The position numbers and the translations under genes are program-made. A stretch of 64,000 nt of DNA from Paenibacillus dendrobii (GTDB lineage Bacteria; Bacillota; Bacilli; Paenibacillales; Paenibacillaceae), in contig NZ_WUBI01000006.1 in assembly GCF_009807035.1 (NCBI RefSeq), positions 266,199 through 330,198 on the forward strand, in the 5' to 3' direction. Below the pieces are notes generated by a model. That model was not told the origin of the DNA and searched no databases. It saw nothing but the letters and a program-made list of their open reading frames with translations. Shown one piece after another: positions 8,025-16,431 of this stretch. Position 1 is the stretch's first letter. The number at the start of each line of letters is the position of its first letter.

Positions 8025-8939
8025 ATGACAGATGAACGCTGGCTAAAGGACATAAAAGTCATCATTTTCGATATGGATGGCACCTTGTATCAGGAAGACT
8101 CCTTCATGGAGCGTTATATCCGCCATCTGTTGAAGGGAACGGAACATGAGCCGGATACGGAAGCGGCGGTGCAGACAGCCAAGGTGATCCGCAGCGGAGA
8201 CACGGGCTTCGGGTTCGGGCATTTCTATCACCTTCAAGACGGCGTGATGCTAATCAGGGAGGAAGAGGGCATGGCACAGGGGTATGTGTGGGACGGAACT
8301 TCCGTCCCCATCCCGGCCGTGGGAGGACGATACGACTTCGGCTCCATCGAAGGGGCAGAGCTGCTTCATATCGGCGATCCCTGGGGCATCGTGGCCATGC
8401 TCAGCCATCGGTATAAGCTGCCGGAAAGGAAGCTGACCGATGCTTTTGATCAAGTGCGCCGGGAAATGCTTCGCGATCCTTACCGCTTCGAGATTCATCC
8501 GGGATTAATGCAAGCCGTCGAAGAGCTCGGGGTGGAGAAAAAAGTGCTCATGACCAATACGCCGCAGCAATCCGGCATCGAATTTCTGGAGTACATGAAC
8601 ATGCGGCATGTTTTTGACGAAGTGCACTGTGGAGCGGGGAAGCCGGAAGGGCTGGAGCTATATGTGGCTTCCCTGCTGAAACAGGGATATGGAGCGCATG
8701 AAATATTATCGATCGGGGATAACCCGTGGAATGATCTGCATCCGGTGAGGCGGATCGGAGGGCGGACATGCTTGATATCCCCTTATGCCAGCTATGATCA
8801 GGCAACCTGGGATCTGCGTCTGACGGCACTAGATGAACTGGAGCAGCTATTATACGCCATACGAAGCTGCATATTGAAGGAGGGAATGACGGATGGCACA
8901 GATCCTGCTGAAAAGCATCAGCAAGAAGTTCAAGGATGA
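8025..8939 (+). CDS. HAD-superfamily hydrolase in the Ugp-like operon
   Basis: A 304-residue haloacid-dehalogenase-type phosphatase. Motif I is DMDGT (nucleophile D16 and D18), motif II is the LMTNT segment, the motif III lysine is in GKPEG, and motif IV is GDNPWND. A large insert follows motif I and may form the cap. The start at 8025 is 10 bases after GAAAGGA; the in-frame ATG at 8016 is too close to it. It lies between the binding protein and the ATPase, and its last 47 bases overlap the ATPase gene in another frame. An importer operon carrying its own phosphatase suggests removal of phosphate from the imported substrate, for example glycerol phosphate to glycerol. That is inference. Confidence 0.85.
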   Translation: MTDERWLKDIKVIIFDMDGTLYQEDSFMERYIRHLLKGTEHEPDTEAAVQTAKVIRSGDTGFGFGHFYHLQDGVMLIREEEGMAQGYVWDGTSVPIPAVGGRYDFGSIEGAELLHIGDPWGIVAMLSHRYKLPERKLTDAFDQVRREMLRDPYRFEIHPGLMQAVEELGVEKKVLMTNTPQQSGIEFLEYMNMRHVFDEVHCGAGKPEGLELYVASLLKQGYGAHEILSIGDNPWNDLHPVRRIGGRTCLISPYASYDQATWDLRLTALDELEQLLYAIRSCILKEGMTDGTDPAEKHQQEVQG

Positions 8940-9966
8940 GACCGTAATAGAGGATTTGAACCTGGAGATTAAAGACGGTTCCTTCACGGTTCTCGTCGGG
9001 CCGTCAGGCTGCGGCAAATCGACCACGCTGCGCATGGTAGCCGGCCTTGAGAAACAGAGCAGCGGCGAAATATGGATTGATGACGTGTGCGTGAATGATA
9101 CGCCGCCAGGACTTCGGGACGTCGCGATGGTATTTCAGAATTATGCGCTCTATCCTACGATGACCGTCCGCGGGAATATCGAATTCGGCCTGAAAAACAG
9201 AGGTGTTTCCAAAAGCGAACGCGGAAAGCTGGTCAAGGATATATCGGAGATCGTCGGCCTCGCTCCTTATTTGGACAAAAAACCGCAGAGCTTGTCCGGC
9301 GGGCAACGTCAACGGGTCGCGCTGGCGCGGGCCATGGTCAAACAGCCGAAGGTATTCATTCTTGATGAGCCCTTGTCCAATCTCGACGCCAAGCTGCGCA
9401 ACCAAATGAGAACGGAGCTGATCCAGCTCCATAAGCGGCTTGGAACCACCTTCGTCTATGTCACACATGACCAGGTGGAGGCGATGTCGATGGGAGATGA
9501 AATTGTGGTGATGAACATGGGAGCAATCCAGCAGGCGGATTCCCCTATGAAGCTTTACCAGGATCCGGCGAATCTATTTACGGCTCAGTTTATCGGCACG
9601 CCGGCGATGAACATCATGAACATGCAGGAGGTGCAGGGTCTGGATATCCGCTCCGACCGTCCCGTCGGATATGTGGGCTTCCGTCCCGAGCAGGGGCTGA
9701 TGAACCCGGCGCAGCAGGTGGAAGGACTTGAGTTGAAGGGCGAAATTCTGACCCGCGAGAGTCTGGGAGCGGAGAATATCTATCAGATCCGCTCGCAGGC
9801 GGGGGTGTTTTTCGTCAAAACCTTCCTGAAGCCCTTGGAGTCCGCGGATCACGTGAACATTACGATTCCGTATAATGAACTCTTTTATTTCGGAACGGAT
9901 GGGGAAAGGCTGTACGGGGCCGGAATCCATGCGAGGCATTTGGCGGCTGGAGGCGTTCTGATATGA
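8893..9966 (+). CDS. ABC transporter ATPase, UgpC/MalK family
   Basis: A 357-residue ATPase of the carbohydrate-uptake type 1 family. Walker A GPSGCGKST is at residues 36-44, followed by the Q-loop in VFQNYALYP, the signature LSGGQRQR, Walker B VFILDEP with the D-loop SNLD, and the switch histidine in YVTHDQ. About 110 residues after the nucleotide domain form the TOBE-type regulatory end. It energises the two permeases that follow: the first overlaps its stop codon by an ATGA, and the second follows after 15 bases. The start at 8893 lies behind AAGGAGGG and overlaps the phosphatase gene. It is the only ABC ATPase gene in the window, so it might also serve the two importers nearby that lack one. 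Confidence 0.95.
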   Translation: MAQILLKSISKKFKDETVIEDLNLEIKDGSFTVLVGPSGCGKSTTLRMVAGLEKQSSGEIWIDDVCVNDTPPGLRDVAMVFQNYALYPTMTVRGNIEFGLKNRGVSKSERGKLVKDISEIVGLAPYLDKKPQSLSGGQRQRVALARAMVKQPKVFILDEPLSNLDAKLRNQMRTELIQLHKRLGTTFVYVTHDQVEAMSMGDEIVVMNMGAIQQADSPMKLYQDPANLFTAQFIGTPAMNIMNMQEVQGLDIRSDRPVGYVGFRPEQGLMNPAQQVEGLELKGEILTRESLGAENIYQIRSQAGVFFVKTFLKPLESADHVNITIPYNELFYFGTDGERLYGAGIHARHLAAGGVLI

Positions 9967-10835
9967 CGGTTTGGCATAAGCTCCGCCCCTATAGCATGGT
10001 CGCGCCGGCCATTATCATTTTTTCGTTGTTTTTTATTTATCCGATCTTTTACATGATTTATTTGAGCATGTTCGATTGGAATTTCGTCAGTCCCACCAAA
10101 GCCTTCGTCGGCATTCAGAATTTCGTGGACCTGCTGAGCGAGCCGGAATTCCGGCAGGTGCTCTCCAATACCACCCTGTACACGCTCTTGACCGTAACGC
10201 TAACGACGGGGTTGTCCCTGCTTCTGGCGCTGTGGCTTAACCGCGGGAATTTCTTTTACGGCATCGTGCAAGGTGCCATTTTCAGTCCGCATATTATTTC
10301 GCTCGTATCCATTTCGCTGCTCTGGAGTTGGTTGATGGACCCGGAATACGGACTGCTGAACTGGGTGATCGGACTCTTCGGATTTGCGAAGCTGCAGTGG
10401 CTGTCCCATCCGAGCACGTCGCTGATCTCCCTCGTCATCGTTGCCGTCTGGAAAGGCATCGGCTACAACACGCTCGTGTTCATCGCCGGACTACAGAGCA
10501 TTCCCGCCGATATTTATGAAGCGGCATCGCTGGACCGTTCCAGACCCTGGACGACATTCACCAAGCTGATTATGCCGATGCTGTCGCCGACGATCTTTTT
10601 CCTGGTCATCATCAACATGATCGGCTCGTTTCAGGTGTTCGAGACCATTGCCATCATGACCCAGGGCGGTCCAGTCAATTCCACGAATACGCTGGTCTAC
10701 TACATTTACGAATACGGCTTCCGGTTCTTTAAGATTGGTTATGCTTCCGCGGCAGGCGTCATTCTGCTGTTCATCGTGGGTATCCTGACCATCATCTATT
10801 TCAAATTGCTGTCGAACCGGGTTCATTACCGTTAG
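9963..10835 (+). CDS. ABC transporter permease, UgpA-like
   Basis: A 290-residue inner-membrane permease with six hydrophobic segments, the first at about residues 10-32. The cytoplasmic EAA loop reads EAASLDRSRPWTTFTKLIMP, the contact site for the ATPase. It overlaps the ATPase gene by four bases (ATGA), indicating translational coupling. With the second permease it forms the channel of the Ugp-like importer. The EAA motif has DRS where most family members have DGA, a small deviation. Family assignment is firm; substrate follows from the operon context. Confidence 0.93.
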   Translation: MTVWHKLRPYSMVAPAIIIFSLFFIYPIFYMIYLSMFDWNFVSPTKAFVGIQNFVDLLSEPEFRQVLSNTTLYTLLTVTLTTGLSLLLALWLNRGNFFYGIVQGAIFSPHIISLVSISLLWSWLMDPEYGLLNWVIGLFGFAKLQWLSHPSTSLISLVIVAVWKGIGYNTLVFIAGLQSIPADIYEAASLDRSRPWTTFTKLIMPMLSPTIFFLVIINMIGSFQVFETIAIMTQGGPVNSTNTLVYYIYEYGFRFFKIGYASAAGVILLFIVGILTIIYFKLLSNRVHYR

Positions 10836-10850
10836 AAAGGGGGAAAGCTC

Positions 10851-11750
10851 TTGAAAGCCATCGATATCGGGACCGCTCCCGGCAGACCGCTGGGCGGCAT
10901 CCGGACGAAGCAAGCTCTTTTACGAAAAATGGTTTCATTTATTCTGCGCCTGCTGAACACGGCGGGACTGCTGCTGCTGATATTGATCTTCGCGATGCCT
11001 TTTGTCTGGATGCTCTCCACATCGCTGAAGACGCTGCCGGAGACGATGATTTTTCCGCCGGAATGGATTCCGCATCACCCGGTCTGGAGCAATTACATCG
11101 ACGCTTGGCAGACAGGGCCGTTCCTGCATTACTTGACGAACAGCGTCATAATTTCCGTGAGCATTCTAATCCTGCAAATGCTGACGATCATCCCGGCCTC
11201 TTATGCGTTTGCAAGATATAAGTTTATCGGATCGGGCTTTTTATTCGGTGTCGTCATGGTCACGCTCATGATTCCCAATCAACTAATATTCCTTCCGGTC
11301 TACCTAGAACTGAGCGCCTTTAAGCTGCTGAATACCCATTTGGGACTCATTCTTCCATTCGCATCAAGCGCCTTCGGCATCTTCCTGCTGCGGCAGGCGT
11401 TCCGGCAGATCTCGGACGAACTGCTGGAAGCGGCAAGGCTGGATCAGGCGGCAGAATGGAAAATCATCGTCCGGATCATGGTGCCCATGGTGAAGCCGGT
11501 GCTCGTCACGTTCGCCCTGTTCAGTTTCATCGCCCACTGGAACGATTATTTCTGGCCGCTGGTGATGACCACGAACGAGGTCGCCCGAACGCTGCCGATC
11601 GGGATCGCGAAGATCCGCGAGGTAGAGGGCGTAGGGACGTGGAATATCCTGATGGCAGGCAACGTGATTCTCGTGGCACCGATCCTGGTCGCATTTTTCC
11701 TGTCGCAGCGCCATATCATTAAGGCCTTTGTATATAATGGCGTGAAGTGA
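10851..11750 (+). CDS. ABC transporter permease, UgpE-like
   Basis: A 299-residue permease of the MalG/UgpE type. A basic N-terminal tail of about 25 residues is followed by six membrane segments; the EAA loop reads EAARLDQAAEWKIIVRIMVP and the protein ends in the family's QRHIIKAFVYNGVK. The start is TTG at 10851 behind AAAGGGGG (10836-10843). An ATG at 10928 lies at the first membrane segment but has no good ribosome site. It closes the operon, which ends at the hairpin at 11793-11831. Confidence 0.92.
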   Translation: MKAIDIGTAPGRPLGGIRTKQALLRKMVSFILRLLNTAGLLLLILIFAMPFVWMLSTSLKTLPETMIFPPEWIPHHPVWSNYIDAWQTGPFLHYLTNSVIISVSILILQMLTIIPASYAFARYKFIGSGFLFGVVMVTLMIPNQLIFLPVYLELSAFKLLNTHLGLILPFASSAFGIFLLRQAFRQISDELLEAARLDQAAEWKIIVRIMVPMVKPVLVTFALFSFIAHWNDYFWPLVMTTNEVARTLPIGIAKIREVEGVGTWNILMAGNVILVAPILVAFFLSQRHIIKAFVYNGVK

Positions 11751-11792
11751 TTTTAACGGTTAGATCTTAGTAAACTGCCGCAGAAAAAGCTG

Positions 11793-11831
11793 AAAGCTGC
11801 TCCATCGCCACTTGACGCTGGGAGCAGCTTT
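11793..11831. terminator. Bidirectional terminator between convergent genes
   Basis: AAAGCTGCTCC / GGAGCAGCTTT (11793-11803 with 11821-11831) forms an 11-base perfect stem with T runs on the plus side and an A-rich flank on the other. It separates the importer operon from the convergent minus-strand gene. Confidence 0.85.
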
Positions 11832-11863
11832 TTTGGCCGCATATATAATACTGGCCCTCAAGT

Positions 11864-12490
11864 TTAGGCAATATCCGCCGCCAGTACCGTGAGGGGCCCT
11901 TCCTCGGTTGCGATATTTTGCAGGTCGTACACCGAAATCGGAAACATCGGGAAACCGACATAGTAAGGCGTAATCGCGTACAGCGGATAGAAGATGACCA
12001 GTGCTTTATCGGCCAAATAAAAATCCTGGTTCGGTTGCACCGTAACCGTGCTGCCCTCAAGCACAGGAAGATTGCGCTTCTTGATCTGCGCGTTGATCTC
12101 CGCGGTCAGGACGGCTTGGTAGTTCGAACCTGGTTTGAACAAATCGGACAGCGCATAAGTAGCACCCGTAGATGTGTTAAAGGTTAATCCCTTAGCGACC
12201 GTATAACCGTGGGCCATAGGCGTGGAATACGTATAGTTGCTGAGCATCAGGCTGAGGATGCCGCGTTCATTGGTTTTGATCTCGTAATTTCCGGTGGTGC
12301 TGGGATTCGTCCCCGTTTGAATCTGCTGCTGCGTGCGCTGCATATCCTGGATCTGCGAAATGATCGCGCGATTGATCCGTTCCTCCGCTTGGCGGTTTGC
12401 AAGCCCGCTCACCTGCGGATAATGGATAACGGTGCCGGGGGCCGTATACGTCAACGTGCGCACGTTCGCTGGCGGCTGATAAAGAGGCAT
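11864..12490 (-). CDS. DUF3298/DUF4163-type protein without signal peptide
   Basis: A 208-residue protein. The first 100 residues (VIHYPQVSGLANRQAEERINRAI, then the SNYTYSTPMAHGYTV block) match the DUF4163 pattern, and the second half (YALSDLFKPGSNYQAVLTAEI to the FYPLYAITPYYVGFPMFPI end) matches DUF3298. These domains also form the extracellular part of RsiV-type anti-sigma factors and of secreted proteins. Here there is no signal peptide or membrane segment, so it appears cytoplasmic or is exported by another route. The start ATG at 12490 has AAGGGAG about nine bases upstream. It stands alone on the minus strand between terminators. Function is unknown. Confidence 0.82.
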   Translation of the reverse strand: MPLYQPPANVRTLTYTAPGTVIHYPQVSGLANRQAEERINRAIISQIQDMQRTQQQIQTGTNPSTTGNYEIKTNERGILSLMLSNYTYSTPMAHGYTVAKGLTFNTSTGATYALSDLFKPGSNYQAVLTAEINAQIKKRNLPVLEGSTVTVQPNQDFYLADKALVIFYPLYAITPYYVGFPMFPISVYDLQNIATEEGPLTVLAADIA

Positions 12491-12586
12491 TACATTCGCT
12501 CCCTTACGTTCATGGTAGTTGCATTAGCCTATTCGGCGGGGGGGCTTAACGTGAATTCCGAGGACGGCGTTTGGAGCAGAAATGTA

Positions 12587-12623
12587 AAAAGGACAATCCC
12601 GCTAAAACGGGGATTGTCCTTTT
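12587..12623 (-). terminator. Terminator for the secreted Ig-like protein gene
   Basis: On the minus strand, AAAAGGACAATCCCC pairs with its near-perfect complement across an eight-base loop (12587-12600 with 12609-12623), ending in T residues just past the stop codon of the gene that follows. Confidence 0.85.
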
Positions 12624-12637
12624 ATGTCCAGTTGCAA

Positions 12638-13408
12638 CTATTGGTTGTATTTGTTCACGTAGGCGTTAAGCTTCGTCGTATATTGATTGATATACGTACG
12701 GCCGGCCTCGAGCTTTTTGTTGGCTGCCGTCAGGCTTTGTTTTTTGTAAATAGCCTGCTGCATGAGGGTGAAACCTTCCAGCTGCAGCTGCGAGCCTTTA
12801 ACCATCAATGCGTGAATGCTCTGCAGCTCCGCATTTGGGGCTTTCACTTTGGAGACCATGTTGACGACTTTTTTGTAGTTGGGAATGACCACGTTGGTGA
12901 GCGTACTGTACACTGTCTTCCGGTTGGACGCTGTTACAACCATATTTTTTTGATAGGCTGTAAGCGCATTGGTCTCGTACACTTCGATCGGCTGCAGCAT
13001 GTCGGCGTAATCCTGCAAATCCAGTATTTCAGCCGGCAGCACCTCTTCGTCGTCATAGGCATCATCTGAGATGACGTCAATGTATGACACATCATCCGCA
13101 TATCCGTTCGCGCCGAAGGTAATCTTGGCGGTTCCTTCGCCAACGGCTTTCAGCGTGAGCAGACCCGTTGTCCCGTTCAAGGCAAGCGTCACGACCGAGG
13201 TATCCGAAGAGACCGCCTTTAGATCGTTAAAGGATACCCCGGAGGAGAGCTTTTTGAATTGAATGGTGACACCTTCACCTACAGTCATATCCGTGGGCGG
13301 ATAGGAGTAGGAGAAATCCTTCGACAGAATGTTGTCGGAGGCTGCAAAAATTGTAGCTGGCATCAATAAGATGAGTGCCATGAAAATCAATAATACCCGT
13401 TTCTTCAT
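12638..13408 (-). CDS. Secreted protein with an Ig-like (BIG2-type) domain and helical C-terminus
   Basis: A 256-residue protein with a clear signal peptide (MKKRVLLIFMALILLMPATIFA, cleavage likely after FAA). Residues about 35-110 resemble a bacterial Ig-like domain: VGEGVTIQF, VSSDTSVVTL, and GLLTLKAVGEGTAKITF, the typical 'G.A.I' ending. An acidic linker (DDAYDDEE) leads to about 130 helical residues rich in N, K and A, probably a bundle. I do not recognise the C-terminal part. The ATG at 13408 is preferred to a TTG four codons upstream that abuts the GAAGGG site. It is likely exported to the cell wall; no enzyme motif is visible. Confidence 0.75.
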   Translation of the reverse strand: MKKRVLLIFMALILLMPATIFAASDNILSKDFSYSYPPTDMTVGEGVTIQFKKLSSGVSFNDLKAVSSDTSVVTLALNGTTGLLTLKAVGEGTAKITFGANGYADDVSYIDVISDDAYDDEEVLPAEILDLQDYADMLQPIEVYETNALTAYQKNMVVTASNRKTVYSTLTNVVIPNYKKVVNMVSKVKAPNAELQSIHALMVKGSQLQLEGFTLMQQAIYKKQSLTAANKKLEAGRTYINQYTTKLNAYVNKYNQ

Positions 13409-13876
13409 AATCCGACGCAACCCTTCGTATTTAATTGCTGCACGCCATGAAGTCTTGTCCGTGTTGTTTGCAGTAAGTGAACCTATTCATCTTATTAAGG
13501 AAGTAAGTGGTATGTCAATCATTTTTCTACACATTTCACCAAAAAATGACTTGTAAAAGGGGGAAGGGGATTATGCTTCTTCGGGAAAGGATTCACAGTG
13601 AAATAAGCAATTGCCCTCTGAAATATTTTCCGCTAAAATAAGGATAATTTACTCCGGCATCGCCGTTCTCCATGTCATCACGCTCAGACCCCGATGTTTC
13701 CTTTTAACCTGTATACCTCATCCCTATATTGTGATTTACCACCGCCATTACCCTGCAAAAGCATAGCTGCCGACAACTTCAATGATGGAATCCGCAACAG
13801 AGTAGTCTTTTTGCATATACTAATGATAGCGCTTACTTCATTCGGATAACTCATCTTTATCATGGGGGGGGAGAAG
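13409..13876. other. Intergenic region between divergent genes
   Basis: About 470 bases without a convincing gene. It holds the promoters of the divergent Ig-like and PLP-enzyme genes, a candidate cre site at 13824-13837, and a G-rich ribosome site just before 13877. No conserved RNA element was recognised. Confidence 0.6.
13824..13837 (+). promoter_or_regulatory. cre-like site upstream of the PLP enzyme gene
   Basis: TGATAGCGCTTACT fits the cre consensus apart from the fourth and the last base. It lies 40 bases before the start codon at 13877. CcpA control is inferred. Confidence 0.45.
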
Positions 13877-15070
13877 ATGCAGCGAAATTATTCCTACTAT
13901 AAAAAGATGTTCGAAGGGACTTCCAAACCGTTCGGATTTGTGGATCTGGACTTACTGGATGAGAATATCGGACGGATTATGGCCAGGGCCGGAACTAAGA
14001 ACATTCGGATCGCGACCAAATCGGTCCGAAGCGCGCTCTTGTTGAAAAGAATTCTTCGCAAAAGTCCGCTTTTTTGCGGGCTGATGTGTTTTTCACCGCA
14101 GGAGGCCGTATATCTGGTGAAACAGGGTTTGGACGATATTGTCATGGGTTACCCGGTATGGGAGCCGGCGGCGCTGTCCGGTCTGGCTGAACTGATTCGC
14201 CAAGGCAAGTCCATCACGCTCATGGTCGATTCCATCCGGCATATTGAGCATATCGAACGAATCGCCGAACTCCATGGTGTCCGGTTTCCGGTCTGTCTCG
14301 ACATGGATATGTCAATGGATGTTCCGGGACTTCATTTTGGGGTATGGCGTTCACCGATCCGTACAGTTGCGGATGCGAAGCCTGTTGTGGACAAGATTTT
14401 GTCTTCTGGCGGAGTCACCATGGACGGCGTGATGGGATATGAAGCACAGATCGCCGGGGTAGGGGATCATTATCCGGGCATGGCCGCCAAGAATGCTTTG
14501 GTTCGAAAGCTCAAGCAGCGTTCGGCCAAGCAAATCGCCGGGAAAAGGGCGGATCTGGTCGCCATGATTGAGGATGCACTCGGAGCTCCGCTCCGGTTCG
14601 TAAATGGCGGCGGTACGGGCAGTCTGCATACGACAACGACGGAACATGCAGTCACAGAGGTGACGGTCGGTTCCGGGTTTTTTTCGCCGGGATTGTTTGA
14701 TAACTACAAGAACTTCCGTTACCAGCCTGCGGCGGGATATGCCGTGGAAATCGTGCGTCAGCCCGAAGCGCATCTGTTTACCTGCCTCGGCGGCGGGTAT
14801 GTTGCCTCCGGCGCAGCCGGCAAAGACAAACTGCCGAAGCCATACTTGCCGGAAGGCGCAGCTCTCATGTCCCTCGAAGGTGCAGGAGAAGTGCAGACAC
14901 CGGTATTGTACAAAGGGGATGAGCGGCTTGCGCTCGGAGACCCCATCTTTTTCCGGCATGCGAAGGCAGGAGAACTATGCGAGCGTTTCAACCATTTATA
15001 CGGCGTTTCGGAAGGCAAAATTATTGAACAAATCTCAACGTACCGGGGGGACGGGCAATGCTTTCTTTAA
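13877..15070 (+). CDS. PLP-dependent amino acid deaminase/aldolase-like protein (alanine-racemase fold)
   Basis: A 397-residue protein of the fold-type III PLP family, near D-threonine aldolase and amino-acid deaminases. The N-terminal barrel shows the probable Schiff-base lysine in IRIATKSVRS, then MCFSPQEAVYLVKQGLDDIVMGYP and a metal/PLP-phosphate region around FVNGGGTGSL. The C-terminal beta domain carries FTCLGGGYVASG and LGDPIFFRHAKAGELCERFN, where H and C could be the divalent-metal ligands known in D-threonine aldolases. The start at 13877 follows GGGGGGGAG; an ATG five codons upstream overlaps that site. It overlaps the oxidase gene by 13 bases. The substrate, probably an amino or hydroxyamino acid, is not known. 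Confidence 0.82.
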   Translation: MQRNYSYYKKMFEGTSKPFGFVDLDLLDENIGRIMARAGTKNIRIATKSVRSALLLKRILRKSPLFCGLMCFSPQEAVYLVKQGLDDIVMGYPVWEPAALSGLAELIRQGKSITLMVDSIRHIEHIERIAELHGVRFPVCLDMDMSMDVPGLHFGVWRSPIRTVADAKPVVDKILSSGGVTMDGVMGYEAQIAGVGDHYPGMAAKNALVRKLKQRSAKQIAGKRADLVAMIEDALGAPLRFVNGGGTGSLHTTTTEHAVTEVTVGSGFFSPGLFDNYKNFRYQPAAGYAVEIVRQPEAHLFTCLGGGYVASGAAGKDKLPKPYLPEGAALMSLEGAGEVQTPVLYKGDERLALGDPIFFRHAKAGELCERFNHLYGVSEGKIIEQISTYRGDGQCFL

Positions 15071-16374
15071 ATGAAAATCAGAAAGTCTGGAAAAATTGGT
15101 CCGGAATCGTCCACAGCACGCCAAGGCATAGAGTATATCCTTCCAGAGTCGATGAAGTGGTTTCCCTGGTACAGTCATGCGTCAAAGAGGGCAAGGGAAT
15201 CCGTGTTATTGGAGCGGGACACTCCTTTACGCCGCTGGTGCAGACCGGAGATGTGCTGCTGTCGCTGGATCATCTGGCGGGCGTCGAGCATGTGGATGAA
15301 GCTACGCAGAGCGTCTGGATCTGGGCCGGTACGAGACTGAGGGATTTAAGCGAGGCGCTCTATCAGCAGGGCTGGGCGCAGGAGAATCTCGGGGATATCG
15401 ACACGCAGTCCATTGGGGGGGCTATCGGAACCGGAACCCATGGTACGGGAATACGGTTTGGCTCCTTGTCGACCCAGCTGCTGGAAGTACAGGTAGTCAC
15501 GGCGTCGGGTGAGCTGCTGACCTGCAGCGAGGAGCAGAACCGCGATATTTTCAAGGCATTGCAGGTGTCCTTGGGGATGCTGGGCATTATCGTCAAGGTC
15601 CGAATCCGCGTGGTCCCCCTGACCGTTCTTCATTATCAAAGCGAACGCTTCTCCATTGACGATTGCTTCAAGCGCTTACCCGAATTCAGGGACAACCACG
15701 ATCATTTTGAATTTTTCTGGTTTCCGCATACGGATGTCGTGCAGGTGAAACGACTGGATGAAACGGATGAGAAGCCGTCTGGAGGACGGTTTTGGAATCA
15801 AATGAATCAGATGGTGATGGAAAATGCCTTTTTCGGCATGTTGTCCGAAGGCTGCCGCGTGTTCCCGGGATTATGCAAGCCCGTCAGCCGCCTGTCCGCG
15901 CGTTTCGTCCCTACGGGGAAGGATGTGGCTTACAGCCATCAGCTGTTTACCACTCAGCGACTGGTACGCTTCAACGAAATGGAGTACAGCGTGCCTGCGG
16001 AGAAAATGGAGGAGGTCGTCAGCGAGATTCGTGCTCGCGTGACTGCGCAGAGTCATGCCGTTCATTTTCCCGTGGAATGCCGTTACGTCAAAGGTGACGA
16101 TATCTGGCTCAGCCCGGCATACGGTCGCGATTCCGCCTATATTGCCGTCCATATGTACAAAGGAATGGAGCATCAAGTGTACTTCCGCGATATTGAGGAG
16201 ATATTCCGGCGCCATGAAGGTCGCCCTCATTGGGGCAAGATGCATACGCGGACGGCAGCGGAGCTATCCGGTCTATATCCACAGTGGAGCGCTTTTCAGG
16301 ATGTCCGCAAGCAGCTGGACCCGGGCGGCATATTCCAGAATGACTATTTGCGAAAGTTGTTTGCCGAAAAATAG
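15058..16374 (+). CDS. FAD-linked oxidase, D-arabinono-1,4-lactone oxidase (ALO) family
   Basis: A 438-residue vanillyl-alcohol-oxidase-type flavoprotein. The N-terminal FAD domain shows RVIGAGHSF (GxGHSF) near residue 50 and NLGDIDTQSIGGAIGTGTHGTG near 115, the usual binding loop of aldonolactone oxidases. The C-terminal ALO domain contains PVECRYVKGDDIWLSPAYGRDS and ends in LDPGGIFQNDYLRKLF, the characteristic family ending. The family oxidises sugar lactones or alditols with oxygen and releases hydrogen peroxide. The start ATG at 15058 overlaps the previous gene by 13 bases, so the two are translationally linked and probably form a two-gene operon. A perfect terminator hairpin follows. The substrate is uncertain. 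Confidence 0.9.
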   Translation: MLSLNENQKVWKNWSGIVHSTPRHRVYPSRVDEVVSLVQSCVKEGKGIRVIGAGHSFTPLVQTGDVLLSLDHLAGVEHVDEATQSVWIWAGTRLRDLSEALYQQGWAQENLGDIDTQSIGGAIGTGTHGTGIRFGSLSTQLLEVQVVTASGELLTCSEEQNRDIFKALQVSLGMLGIIVKVRIRVVPLTVLHYQSERFSIDDCFKRLPEFRDNHDHFEFFWFPHTDVVQVKRLDETDEKPSGGRFWNQMNQMVMENAFFGMLSEGCRVFPGLCKPVSRLSARFVPTGKDVAYSHQLFTTQRLVRFNEMEYSVPAEKMEEVVSEIRARVTAQSHAVHFPVECRYVKGDDIWLSPAYGRDSAYIAVHMYKGMEHQVYFRDIEEIFRRHEGRPHWGKMHTRTAAELSGLYPQWSAFQDVRKQLDPGGIFQNDYLRKLFAEK

Positions 16375-16380
16375 GAATAC

Positions 16381-16416
16381 ATGCAAAAAGCCCGCGATGC
16401 CGCGGGCTTTTTGCAT
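16381..16416. terminator. Bidirectional terminator
   Basis: A 16-base perfect stem, ATGCAAAAAGCCCGCG with its complement (16381-16396 and 16401-16416) around an ATGC loop. A and T runs on either side let it stop transcripts from both directions between convergent genes. Confidence 0.9.
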
Positions 16417-16431
16417 GTATTGGCGTCTTCA

